A DNA stretch of 64,000 nucleotides from Dysidea avara (lineage: Eukaryota > Porifera > Demospongiae > Dictyoceratida > Dysideidae). The stretch is taken from the NCBI RefSeq assembly GCF_963678975.1, contig NC_089278.1, positions 11,621,479 through 11,685,478 of the forward strand, in the 5' to 3' direction. The position numbers and the translations under genes were made by a program. Positions 11,301 to 23,500 of the stretch are shown here, in pieces (positions within the stretch are counted from its first letter, which is position 1; the number at the start of each line of letters is the position of its first letter). The notes under the pieces were generated by a model, which saw nothing but the letters and a program-made list of their open reading frames with translations, made no database searches and was not told where the DNA came from.

Positions 11301-14300
11301 TGATTGTGAATGAGCAGTGAATGGCCGTTGATCCACTTGCCATGTTTTGCTCTGTTGTGGCTTCCACAAATGAATGTAGCCTCGACAGTCACCAGAAAGC
11401 AATTCACCAGATGAAGACCAATCTAAAGCAAATCCTTCATCCTAATTGAATAAGTAGAAAAATGCTTCAAGAATCATACATTTTCATGCAAACTATATAC
11501 ATAATTTTACCTGGACAGGAGGTATATTCAAATAACATACTAACAACTATTCTGACTTATTTTGTTGCAACTTACATTAATTACTTTTCAGGGAGTTGTA
11601 ACCAGTTATAAGGGATATATTACACTAAATTACTTTACTTCAAAAGTAATAAAAAAGTAGTTTTGATACTTCCTACATTGGTTGTACAGTGAACCTCGAA
11701 TATCTGAACACTGATTAACTGAACTCTCAATTATCCAAACATCAAATCGACTGCTTAATTAGGATATGTCAACAAGTGTATGCTTTATTAGAGTAGTTGA
11801 GCAAAGCTCTGAATATAAATGTATATTATGTTCAATTTTACGTACTATTTATGAACACAATTAGTTCAAGGTTCTACTGTACATGCATAAAGCAAAATAA
11901 ATATGACTAATCTAGTTTCTTTTTGAAAATAAATGCTTTAGTCCTCATAAGCAAAATAGTTTTATTAATGTTAAAAGTACCAACCTGATGTCCACGGAAT
12001 GAAAACAGTGGTGCTTCTGATAATCCCTTCACACTGTAGTTGGTAGCAGCAGCAGAAGGATGGCTCAAGGATGTCATATGAACAGACATGTCCCAAATGT
12101 GTACACATCCTTTAGTTGACCATGTTGCCACTAGTAGTCGTTCTTTCAATGGTGCTACCTATAATTTATTACAGTATTTACACTGTACAATAGACCTATA
12201 TACTCTTGTGAGGCCAGAGTGCTATCTTATCTCATTTCTTTGGAACATCGTTGGTCAGTGAGATAGGGCCTTGTGTATTTCCACCAGGATTTAATTGGCT
12301 GGCTATACACTTGGCATGGAAGAACATAAAGCTTACTGCAAACTTTGGACAGGACTTATACTACTGCTACATTGTCACGGAGGTAACTATTGCACATGTG
12401 TGTAACTTGTATACCTAAACTGTTTACAAGCCAACACATCATTACAGAGAGAATCCATAGAGCTAACTGAAGAAACAGTCTAGTTCTATACTATTGACAT
12501 TTTAATTTTGAATCTGGTGGATACAAAAGACATGATTACAGCGTCTATGTACTGAGTAGAGAAGCGTGAGCATAAAGTCCTTGAATTGGTGTTTGATTAA
12601 TGATACAGTATCTGTACCCATTCCTCAGTTGGACCAAGAGAGCAGTATTACAACTAATCTCCTCTGTTTTTGATTCACTTGGCTATTTTTTTTTTCCTCT
12701 TTATGGTACTTAAAGAACCTTTGGAGGGAGAAGTATGAATGGTATGCAAAGCTAAATGAAAGGCAGCTGAAGTGTGGCTAAAGATTGTTTCCTTTTGTGT
12801 CACCTGCTTATAGATCACTTATTACAACCTTATTAGTTTGGTGGTGCTTTGGAAAAGTACGTACAACACTTATTTATTTGCACCTGTCACTTTTAAATTT
12901 AAAGTTCCTCAGAGCATGACAATTTTCTAGGCTAGGGAGTTCTCATTGAAGTACAGGCTCTTAGGTTTGTGTCAAGTGAGCATCTCCCGGGCCAGGAATT
13001 ATTTTGATACAGATCAAATCACTTAAAGGAGTATATTAAACATGTCATGATTATATTGATTTACAGTGTAGCCACCAGATGAGATCTGTTTTGCACCTAA
13101 AGCTAATCAGCACTTTTGGCATACTTTGATGGACACTATGCCAAACAAACATATGTAGAGGGTACGTACATGTAGCCCTCTTACCCTAAGTCTGTTCACA
13201 GCCCCATCATGTATCACATTCACAGTATCTAACACTGGTTCATCCTCATCATCCACAATGTCACTATCACTGCCTAATAATGTCATTGGCACACCATTAT
13301 AGTAACATGTTATAACTCACTGTCATCATCACTATCATGCTGACTATCTTCTTTGTGTGTTTTTGTTAACTGAGACATTTTGACTAGAATGACATGATCT
13401 TGTCTGCTAGTTGCCGCCTGTGTGCCAGCCACCACAAATGTTGTCATGGGAAACTAATAGATGATTATAAACAGTAAAAGAGTTCATGATACCCTATCAC
13501 TTACATCAGTTCGTCCATCACCCAGTGTGTCCCTGACAATGTCAAAACTGAGACAAGGAGCACCCAATTGAGCCTTTAATTAACAAGCCATGATCACAGT
13601 AACTAAATCTTGTTATACAACTACCTGATGGTACATTAGGTATGCTGATGCCTCATGTACTAGTTCTATTCCTTCATCATCATCATCAATGTTGTGGTTT
13701 CCCTTTGATACTCCGGGGAGGTATACCTACAAATATGTACACATTAGAGGTAGCTACACATAGATCAGACAGCTGAGAAGATTAGCAGAAAAACAATTAG
13801 CATTAGCAAGGGACTAAATCCTACATATACGTATGACAGTAAATACCATTAACTACTGAAGATAAAAATTGTCAATACTGTCTACTGTATTGGGTAAACA
13901 ACTCTAGTCTATAGTAATAAAACAATACAGGGGATACAGTACTTTAGTAGTTGTTGACTTCTGCTTTGGCACTGTTGCAGCAGCACTAGGTTCCTCTTCT
14001 TCCATTTCCTCAACATCTTCTCCTCCAGATTCTGTAGCCAACAACATAATCAACATTATCACCTCAAATTACTTACCATGTATTTGATAGTGGCCTATTC
14101 TCTTTCCAACATTTTCATGATAGGAAATCTTAATTATGTACTCACATTTTATAGTGCCATGACATACACACACATATGTAAACTTCCACAAATAGATCTA
14201 CTATACACAAGTATTAGGAATTTTTAAACTAGAGTAGGGACAACGTAGGACCATGATAAAAAGTACTGAAACAAGCTGGATTGGAGTAGTATGTAAATAA

Positions 14301-17300
14301 TAGTTATACGGGCACAAGGTGGAGTCTATGAAATTTATAAACCTGAAGGCCCAGGCTGTAGTGCACGAGCGAATCCACATTGTGCCCGTATAACAGCTTT
14401 AGACTCTATTTCACATTACACTCAGATTACTTACCTCATCCACGGCTGTTTCTGCTGTAGGCTCGGCAAAAGCGGCTGGTTTTCTTGCAATAATACTAGC
14501 GCCATGGCAACTATGCGTCCTCATGTGACAAAATAATCGCGCTTGTTAAATCACTGCACGTGAACAATGCATAGCGATTGGACAAACCTAGATTTTGAAC
14601 ATACGTTATATTGTGCCTGAAGGCGTGGAATATATTAGAAAACAAGGTGGAGTATATGAGATTTATTACCCACCCAAAACAGCCTAAATAGAGTCTATAA
14701 TGTTAATATTCATACTGTGCGTTTCATCTCCACAGCACAGTAGGGAGGGATATTTGCTTCTTATTGTTTTACAACAATTGGATATTACATACTACTCCAA
14801 TCCAGCTTGTTTCAGTACTTTTTATTGTGGTATTACATTGTCCCTACTCTATAGTTTAAAATTCCTATTTTTTTCTTATACTTGTTTGTGAACCTTTTCT
14901 GTAAGTTCTTGATCACTAAACACACTGTATAATAATCTACTACACTAATCCATATAGGAGCTGTATATAGCCCTAAAACTTTTCATCCATTTAACAATGT
15001 TGGTGCTAACTATTGACCAGATTTGAAGTCATTAGTTTCCTTCAATCCATCTGAAGCTATGAATCGTTAAAGTTTACAAATTGGATGTGTGCATGGTAAG
15101 ACCACTTTTCACAAAACTGCATGGTCACAATATTACACAATTATCAAACGGTACAGTAGTACCGTTTAAGTAGGGATCCGGGTGAAAATTTTGTGTGCCG
15201 CCAAAAATTCCGCCTTTGAAAACCATCCTAGAGACATCATACGAGACGAAAATCACCTTTACAGAATAGTACTAGTCCATATAATACATAACAAAATACT
15301 TACAGGTAGCTGGATATAAAATTTAAATAAATCAAATTTTAGACTGACTGCCTAACTGATCACAGTCGCAAGCCTAGAGGCCAAACGAAGCAGCGCATGG
15401 CACATCATTTTACGCCATAATAACAAACTCACCAGTGGGATGTGCCTTTTGGGGTTCTAACAAGTGTGTGCCCTCCGTGCCTTGTCTTTCTTTTATCTTC
15501 AATCAGGCTGTTTGACTTCTTCATTCAATGAAACAATATCAAGGCAATAATTTTCTGTATCAACACTTTCTTTAAGACGCCACAAGATTATTTAATGCAC
15601 TTAAACGCTACTGTATGGTACGGAGATACCGGTACTAGATAGCCAACTGTATCTTCACGATAGGTCACAGGATCACGCCCATTCTTTATTCTACGCATTA
15701 TCAATTGAAACTACGATGACCACACCCCTTTTATGCTAGCTGTATTTATAACAGAATAGCTAGTGACCACACACCTTCAAGTTGGTAGGCTTACTCAGGA
15801 TACTCTAATAATCAATCAAAACCATGATGACTCAAGATACTCTAATACAGCAGTCACCCTAATAGAACAGTCACATGTTTATAGTTAGCTGTATGCTTTA
15901 ACAAACAACTAAACAAACTAGTATATTAAAAATTTAAAAATGAAGTAGGGATCCAAGCGATAAAAAGTAGTGAAACAAGAGATGAATGATGGTAGCTATT
16001 ACAGCACAGCTTGGTGGGAAATCCCTACTTTGGCATTGAACACAAAATAAATGCCAAAGTAGGGATTTCCCACCGAACTATGCTGTAATAGCTACCATCG
16101 TTCATTTCTTGTTTCACTACTTTTTATCGCTCGGATCCCTACTTCATTTTTAAATTTATAATTTTTAATATACTAGTAGTTAATGACAGCATTATAATTA
16201 TACGGGCATATGCAAGTAGTCAGTAAATCTTTGCTGATTAGCTAAAACTATACAGCACACCACAATTATTGCTAAACTGTATTCACCTAGAAGTTCATCT
16301 TGAAGTTATTTAACTTAACACAAGGTTCCCAAACTAACATGGTATTTATAGCTATGTGTGGTTTGCTTGACACATCATGTGAAGAAACACAAAGAAAGTC
16401 ATGAAGAAATGCATGCTACCAGTCCAGATAATGATGAAGAGAAGCAGCTAGTGTAGGGGTGTAGGGGTGGATCAGTTGGGGGGAGGGGGGCTCAAAAGAT
16501 GACAAATTGTTCTTAAATTCAATAACTAAAATCAGTTACCAGTCAAAGAAACACTTATTACAATGACAAAACAGTGCTGTTTACAGCACTAATACTTCAA
16601 GTGTCACTTGAAACGGCTATCTATCTGTGATAGGCGCCTCTAACAATAATTATCATCTTTATCTTCTACAGGTACTGTTAAAAGCTTCAGTTGCATTTCT
16701 AAAGGCCGAAATGGTTTTACAGTGAAACATGGCTGGGAAGTAGAGTGGAACTTCCCTTTTTAGAAGCCTGGATCTGTGGCTGCAGTGAACAGTGATGGTC
16801 ACAGCAAACGTTCAGAAACGCAATTAGTTAACACTTTGCTAAAAACAAACACTTATCTCTGATGATATTGGACAGCTCACTCAGCAGTCAGCACTCCAAC
16901 GTCTACAACACGTGTCCACAGGCATACACATTACACAATACTACATTGCATAATGTTATGTGACGTGTAGCCACACCCATGAATGGAAGCCCTACTATCG
17001 ATAAAGAACCTTCACTGGTATAGAAGGATAAAAGGCAAGGCAATGGCGCACGCATTGTACGTTTATCAATATGCCAAAGGTTTCTTCTTAAGTGAATTTG
17101 AAACATTTTTGTGAAAGAAGTAGGGCTGTAGCTGTACCCAGTTTTCTGCTATGCTTGACTGAACGCATCAGGCAGGCAGTAGAAAATTCCGTCAAATAAT
17201 TTTTTTTAAAATTCTGTAGCAACTCAACAAGAATGTTTCTGGCCGATTAGAAGGTACTTTTGGGCTTGATTTTACCCAACCTATACTGCCATGTCATTGT

Positions 17301-20300
17301 TAGGAAAAATCGAGGCTGATTTTGGGTGATATTTTATCGCTGGCTACGTCCACACCTTTATCATCCCTACTATATTGTGCTTTGCGTGGAAGGATCAAAG
17401 CAATGCCGCATATCGTATTGTCCATACAGTACTAATCAACTGCATAACTGTACTGTATGAGTCATAAAATACAGTTATGCAGCTAATTGGGAAAATACAG
17501 TACAGTTATGCACTTAATTGGGTAAATACAGCACACTTGGGCAAATACAGTACAGTTATGCAGAGAATTTATTTAAGGAATGTTACGTAAACAACACACT
17601 GTAAATCGCTGAAACCAGCCAAACTAATCCTATGAGTTCATTCTATGGCTAGGAATAGATTGTATAAACACTTACTGATTGTCTGATCACGAAGCTTTTA
17701 AACACGACTCCACTAAGACAGCACGATTGATCACATACGTGACATTGTAAATCGTTAAAACTAGCCAAACTAATCCTATTAGTTCGTTCTACGACTACAA
17801 ATAGATTATATGAACACTTACTGATATCCTTATCACCGAAAATCGCAGCGGTTTGAGTACTAGAGAAATCACTCCAAGCCAGACACAATCAGGAAGTACA
17901 ATATAACACTTAAAGCACCGCCTTGCTTGTGTGTACGAAAAATACAGTACTCCGGGGGTGTCTCGAGGCAAATACAGCACTCGGCTTCGCCTCGTGCTGT
18001 ATTAGCTTCTTGACACCCCCTCATACTGTATTTTCCGTACACACATGCGGCGGTGCTTTAACTCTAACATACAGTACTATCATAATATAGTACTGTCTAG
18101 TAGAGAACACAAAGGAGTAGGTGTGGCCCACAAAATAATATCACCCAAAAACCAACCTCAATTTTCCCTGACGACGATGAGGCAGTATTGGTTAGGTAAA
18201 ACTAAGCCCAAACAAGCTTTCAAATCGACCCGAAACACTTTCAACAAGTTGCCACGGAATTTAAAAAAAAATTATTTAACAGAATTTTCTACTGACTGAC
18301 TGACTGAGAAAGTAAGTAACTGACTGATGCCTTCAGACAAGTGTAACTCAATAACAGCTAAGGCTACGGGCTTGATTTTTTCACTGTTCAATGTCGCTTC
18401 AGCCTGAGAGGTGCCTTTTGACATACCACAGTATGTACAATGCATTCTTCATGGACTTTCTAGTGTCCTCCCATTCATCTTTGCTGAAAGCGAAAAGTGT
18501 CAATTTGGTGGTGGCACGTGATGGTTTCCCTTCAAAACAGAAATTGTTTGTATTTTTTCATAGAGGCTACTCTGATTGCAGAGGTGCTTTTCGAACAGTT
18601 CTTGATTTGTAATGCTGTGAAACAGGTTGAACATAGCTGACAACGAAGTGTAATGGATACTTCACTTTTTGAGACGATGACTGATATGCGGCGCCATTTC
18701 AGATGCGGTATGCGTGGGTTCACCAATCATAATAAATTATTTACAAAAAAAGTTTGCAAACAAATGCACAAAAATTGGAATTTTCAACTAGAGTAGGGAC
18801 CATAGCACATCGATAAACAGTACTGAAACAAGCTGGAGTAGTGCACGACATTAAATCACAGTAAAACAATAAAAAGTGTTTCCTTACTGTGCTCAAGATA
18901 CCATAATAAAAATGCACAGTAGAGATATACTTCTTATTGTAATATCATGCACTACTCCAGCTTGTTTCAGTGCTTTTTATCGATGTGCTATGGTCCTTAC
19001 TCTAGTTGAAAATTCCAAATTTTTTGTGCACTTGTCATCAGTTATGATCAATCTGCATTACACAGCCTAAAATACATAGATCCATGTGAAATGCACCTGA
19101 GCAATGAGATTGTAATAGCAGTGTGTCGTGACTGTTTTACTGGAGTATTTGTAGTAGTATTTCTGCAAAAACTATTATCTAGGCATCTTCTCAAGCCATA
19201 GTAGAGCATAGAGGACTACTTGACTAGTGGCTAAACTGGTTTGCACTTCAAAGACTTCTAGTGAATCTTGTATTCGTTAGTCACTTCGACATGCCCTAAT
19301 TAATTTTTCATTATTGTGTTAAAACTTGTACAAGATGATCATGAACTACACAAATAAATAACAGATACTTTCCAGGTAAGTACTTGGTACTTGGAAGTAT
19401 CGGTAAAGTGTGGAATCGGTACAGCCCTAGTACTGAAGCCATGATGTGTTACCATAAATTAACACTTACATGGTAGCGGAAAAAGAAATGGAACACAATT
19501 CACACAAAGGAGGAAAAATTAAAGGCAAGTCTATGACTGTAGCTGCTGTAGTTGGCAAAAAGGCATATCTCACGATGTCGAACAGTAAAGATACTATTAT
19601 ACACTTGGCTGAAGTAATCAAGCAGTCAATTAATAGAAAATCTAGTTAAAATAACAAAAAATTCACAGAAACTTGTTGGATACTTTGAAAGCACTTTCGG
19701 GTTAAATTCTGCTGAATCAATACTGCCAAGCTGGCGTGAAAGTGAGGCTGGTTCTAGGGTGGCATTTTCAGGTATCGAACCTTCAACGGCAAAGGGTAGT
19801 CACTTCAGTACTGTCTGTTGAAACACTTATAACCGGGATTAAGATTCAATCAAGCGATCAAGGGGCTTTTGTACAGTGAATCAAGCAATCAAGACGTCCG
19901 CAAAACTGACGATCAAGCACCTTTCGCCAACACAAGAATTCACTAGTATTTTACGGTAAACTATCAAAAATCAAGGCTATTTTATAAGTGAAATCAAGCT
20001 ATCAAGGCAAAATTTCGACTATCAAAATTCTTGATTCCAGTCACAAGTGTATCAACTGGCAGTGCAGAAGTGACTATACCTTGAACAGCATTATAGCTAC
20101 TCTGTGATAACCAGACTACTACGATATAGCATAACACAGGTAACCTAAGTTATTGCACATGTTGTTTCTTTGACATTAATCACATGAACAAGGCCTTGAA
20201 GATGTAATATGGACTATGAGCTGAACCTGCTGAATACTAACCTTCGGCAGTAAGCAGCAATTATACATCTATGACTCGTATATATTACATCTTATGTTTT

Positions 20301-20357
20301 ACCTGAATCGTCATAGATTGCTTCTTCCTCCTCGCCAGTTACTGAAGTACACTCCAT
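8327..20357 (-). CDS. GRWD1: Glutamate-rich WD repeat protein GRWD1 (Rrb1 family)
   Basis: Exons, 5' to 3' on the minus strand: 20357-20303 (tentative), 14031-13943, 13726-13625, 13573-13505, 13453-13321, 13273-13185, 12158-11985, 11441-11265, 9829-9705, 9655-9584, 9015-8910, 8859-8773, 8431-8327. Together they give about 460 residues; human GRWD1 has 446. An acidic N-terminus is followed by [16 protein letters not shown], acidic SDDD tracts and WD repeats with signatures such as [37 protein letters not shown] and the family C-terminus KELHWHPQ...FRTISV. The family works in ribosome biogenesis (the yeast orthologue Rrb1 chaperones Rpl3) and binds histones and Cdt1 in the nucleus. Only the 20357 exon has the phase needed by exon 2. 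If it is wrong, translation could start at the in-frame ATG at 14005 (about 433 residues). Exons 2-13 are firm. Confidence 0.92.
9935..10679 (-). repeat. Long element with tRNA-like head, uninterrupted copy
   Basis: It lies in the GRWD1 intron between exons 11265 and 9829. On the minus strand it starts with a degenerate box A/box B head (box B-like TTGTTCGAACTC near 10610), passes the 20-nt ACTGCTCTATTAGAGTATCT variant at 10531-10557, and ends near 9935. It matches 4510-5420 throughout but lacks the 156-base insertion found there, so it is the empty-site reference. Confidence 0.65.
10870..11060 (+). repeat. Short dispersed repeat
   Basis: The segment 'AGCCAAGCTGTAAAAAAA' through 'AAGTTGTGAAATCAAAGG' reappears, diverged, at about 28305-28400. 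Function and family are unknown. It lies inside a GRWD1 intron. Confidence 0.45.
12159..13184. other. GRWD1 intron, nothing recognised
   Basis: This is an intron of about 1 kb between the exons ending at 13185 and starting at 12158. I see no ORF, palindrome or copy of the repeat families that occupy the other introns. Confidence 0.6.
14215..14890. repeat. Split family A hairpin with an internal insertion
   Basis: The left arm (about 14220-14290, with ACTAGAGTAGGGAC and AGTACTGAAACAAGCTGG) and the right arm (about 14760-14880, with CCAGCTTGTTTCAGTACT and GTCCCTACTCTATAGTTTAA) are inverted copies. They are separated by about 470 bases. The interior holds a palindrome with ends GTTATACGGGCACAA / TTGTGCCCGTATAAC (about 14303-14395), plus the exon-like segment at 14435-14524. 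Confidence 0.6.
15150..16177 (+). repeat. Family B element ending in a 260-bp hairpin
   Basis: The head near 15165 (AAGTAGGGATCCGGGTG) and the region 15380-15480 (AACAAACTCACCAGTGG) recur at 32695-32880 and 33145-33250. The 3' end is a near-perfect palindrome at 15918-16177. Its arms share ACTAGTATATT at the ends and AAATCCCTACTTTGGCATT at the centre. It lies in the putative first intron of GRWD1 and resembles a non-autonomous foldback transposon. Confidence 0.7.
17366..18066 (+). repeat. Family C foldback element, reference copy
   Basis: It begins with a CTTTGCGTGGAAGGATCAAAG-type head and contains two diverged ~140-base units, each with 'AGCCAAACTAATCCTA' (near 17620 and 17765). It ends in the palindrome 17910-18061, whose arms read TTAAAGCACCGCC / GGCGGTGCTTTAA around a CGGCTTCGCCTCG core. 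Its partner at 40128-41390 shares all parts but carries a 619-bp insertion. Confidence 0.75.
18081..19033 (+). repeat. Family A foldback repeat, most complete copy
   Basis: About 950 bases. An outer segment (CACAAAGGAGTAGGTGTGG) is followed by a TGACTGACTGA microsatellite, a conserved middle, 'GGGTTCACCAATCATAATAA', and a terminal hairpin (about 18775-19033). The hairpin arms carry CAACTAGAGTAGGGACCATA and its complement. Related copies lie at 1-700, 3599-4450, 21500-22460 and 30045-30900. No transposase is encoded. Confidence 0.7.
19040..20300. other. Putative GRWD1 intron 1, mostly unrecognised
   Basis: No exon is seen. A diverged fragment of the family A head lies around 19665-19800 ('CAATACTGCCAAGCTGGCGT'). 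The rest is unassigned AT-rich sequence. Confidence 0.5.
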
Positions 20358-20440
20358 ACCACGTTGAAAGCCCACACGTTCACATTTGATTGTGGGTTTG
20401 TGCGAACACGTGACCACATGTTTGGACCAGGATTTCCGTA
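20358..20440 (-). promoter_or_regulatory. Candidate GRWD1 promoter with E-box
   Basis: CACGTG at 20407-20412, within CACGTGACC, lies about 50 bases upstream of the tentative start codon at 20357. The same extended motif is upstream of the CREB3-like gene (26606-26613). This gives modest support to placing the GRWD1 start here. Confidence 0.35.
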
Positions 20441-20595
20441 TTCTCAGTACTGCAGCTAGGCTGTTTTTCATGAAATATATACACTTCCTTCACTAAAAGT
20501 GTTTTGTTGACCTTTTTAGGATTTACATTAAAGATCAATGTTGGCAACTCAAAGTATTGATAATTTCATATTATGTAAACAATGATTAGAAAAAA

Positions 20596-23500
20596 TTACT
20601 CTGCAATATTGATATGTTCATTGTTACTGTGATTACCATCTCTGCTATTATATTCAGTTTTCACAGGAGTCATCAATTTGCTGTATAATTGTAGCTGCCA
20701 GCTATGAAGCAAATCACTGAACATGTTTGATGAGGTTTTAACTGATAGCAATGTCCTTGATGGAACTACAGTGTAACAACAAAACAACACAGATCCTTTA
20801 TCAGATCTTATATTGACACATTTGTCATTCAATGATTACATGTGCATACACTTACCAGTTGTAGTGTAATGATCTTCACGACTTGTTTGATACCTGATAG
20901 GATGAAATTGTCCAATTAGAATAGCAAAACAAAGTACCAGTATGCAACACAGCAAGGCTGGCTGACTAGTGCCCCTGAGAGTTTGTTTGGAAATGATACC
21001 TCGCAATTTGGCTAGTTCTGTTAGTAGTGACCTATGCATAGCCAGTATATGTCACCACTGTTTCCACAGACATTCAATTATACCTGTTCTCTTGTTGTAG
21101 GTGAGTGACCTTTTGTTGTAGGTCATGGTTAGCTATACCATACTGACGTACTTGTTGCTCCAGCAATTCTAAATGTTCTTTCTTTCGTCGACGGCTCTGG
21201 TGGGCTGCAAACTGTCAAAGAAAGTACTACACGGATAGTGCTAAATGATAATACCTTGTTCCTTAATTTCTTTCTGACAGTCTTCAAGGCCTCTTCTTCT
21301 CTCTTGGTCAATGGCAGTGTGGTAGGTACTGGCAAGCCCTCAGCTAGCAAGCACTGTTTTTCTTCTTGAGTAAGACCAACTTCCAGTTTAGCATAACGCT
21401 AAGAAAGGATAGAATGTGTAAATATTATAATAGTAAACAACAAAAGGAACATAATACAAATTACAGAGACAGTATGTATCACTTACAGTTGTATAAGTAG
21501 AACAAGTACACAAAATTTTTTGGAATTTTCAACTAGAGTAGGGACTATAGCACATTGACAAAAAGTACTGAAACAAACTGGAGTAGTGCATAATATTAAA
21601 TCACAGTAAAACAATAAGAAGTGTTATATATCCCTACTGTGCTCAAGATACCATAACGGAAATGCACAGTAGGGATATACATAACACTTCTTATTGTTTT
21701 ACAGTGATTTAATATCATGCAATACTCCAACTTGGATTCATTGTTAACTTTTTTGTAAACAATAATTTTATTATGACTGGTGAACCCATGCATACCGTGA
21801 AAGAAATGGTACCGCACACCCCAGCTTTATCGTCTGAAAAGTAATAATTTATTATGCTTCGTTGTCAGCTACACTGTATGTTAGACTCGTTACACAGCAA
21901 TACAAATCAAGATCTGTTCAAAAAGCACCCCTGCAATCCATGCATACCACATCAAACGAAAGAAATGGGCGCACCCCAGTTATATCAATTATCGTCTGAA
22001 AACTGAAGCATCCATTATGCTTCGTTGTTGGATACGTTCAACCCATTACACCGCAGTACGAATCAAGAACTGTTAGAAAAGCCTCTGCAATCAAAGTAGC
22101 CACTTTGAAAAATATAATTTCCATTACAAAGGGAAGCCATCATGTGCTACCGCCAAATTGACACTTTTTGTTGTCAGCAAAGATGAATGGGACACAAAGG
22201 ACACTGGTAAGTCCATGAAGAATGCATTGTACATACTATGGTATGCCACAAGGCACCTCTTAGGCCGAAGCGAAGTCAAACAGTGAAAAAATCAAGCCCG
22301 TAGCCTTAGCCGTTATCGAGTTACGTTTGTCTGAATGCATCATTCAGTTACTCAAGTCAGTGCCTCATTGTCATCAGGGAAAAGTGAGACTGGTTTTTAG
22401 GTGATGTTTTTTCATGAGCCACACCCACTCCTTTGTGGTCCCTACTATACAGTACTATCGTACTGTATGATACCATGCAGTATAAAAGGTACTGACTTTA
22501 ATCTTCTCTTCCAGAATAGACAGAGGTGTGCCTGTTTCCTGTGCTTCACTTGGTGAATTTGATGAAGACATAGTATCATAGCCTTGATCTTCTTGAGTAG
22601 TTATTGCTATCAACTTGATAGTATGGTCATTACTAGAAATCACAGTCAGCCGGTCACGTGATTCATCAGTTACCATGGAATCCACAAGTAGGCTACGTTG
22701 TTCAGCAACACAATTATACTCTGTTCCAATACAAAAGCCATTGATAGCATAATTGTGATCATGAGACACTTGATTGATGGTACTACAAGTGGGATTATTG
22801 TTGGAATGCTGAGATGTGTCTTCTCCCAGTGATGAGTCAGGTGTGGTCTCCATGCCTAATTCACAGGATGTGCCCACCTAACACACATTGAACAAGTTAT
22901 GCACTGTACACGTCGGAACAAAATAGTACTGTAATGTGGAACACACATAGTAAACCCATAGTATGAAAAAATACTACACAACAAATAAGCACCCCTATTC
23001 GGAAAACAGTTCTGAGCATGGACACCACACACTATTTTTGAACAGCCATTTTAATTTTTATCTGGTGTTGTAAAGCAATAATAATAATAAAAAAAAAAGA
23101 ATATTCACACAATTTCTTCATTTCTGTTAGGACAAAAATGGACTGGTTAAGGACAGCTTACAAGTTGGCTAGAATAGCAAATACAGCTATAAACTAACAA
23201 TATAGAAAAAATAATCTATTATTCAAGATTTTGCTGAATTGCTTGGTGAAGTGGTGTTTGTATAGTGCACCGATACGAATAACTACTGTATGTATTAGTA
23301 TTGTACACCGGAGCACACAGTGTACTGGCTATACATTGTATTTGTGCTGCCTGTCTGGTTGGTGTATTATTTGGTTGTATGTCAAAAAACACGAGGAACA
23401 AAAATCAGCAAAACCCTCGTCAGTATTTACTAGGCGCTTCCATTAATATGTGAATCCTTGTAGATCTGGTCACATATCACTAAGTACTACTTAGTAGGAA

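Noticed and set aside
14435-14524. Proximal first exon of GRWD1
   Set aside because: A good ATG and donor, but joining to 14031 puts exon 2 out of frame, and the frame that would fit ends in a stop codon. Kept only as a possible alternative or non-coding exon.
17600-17890. Possible short CRISPR-like or tandem array (two AGCCAAACTAATCC units)
   Set aside because: Only two diverged units in a eukaryotic foldback element, repeated identically in plan at 40920-41170.
18045-18299. 84-codon ORF on the plus strand
   Set aside because: Lies wholly in repeat families C and A; the same sequence elsewhere is broken by stops.
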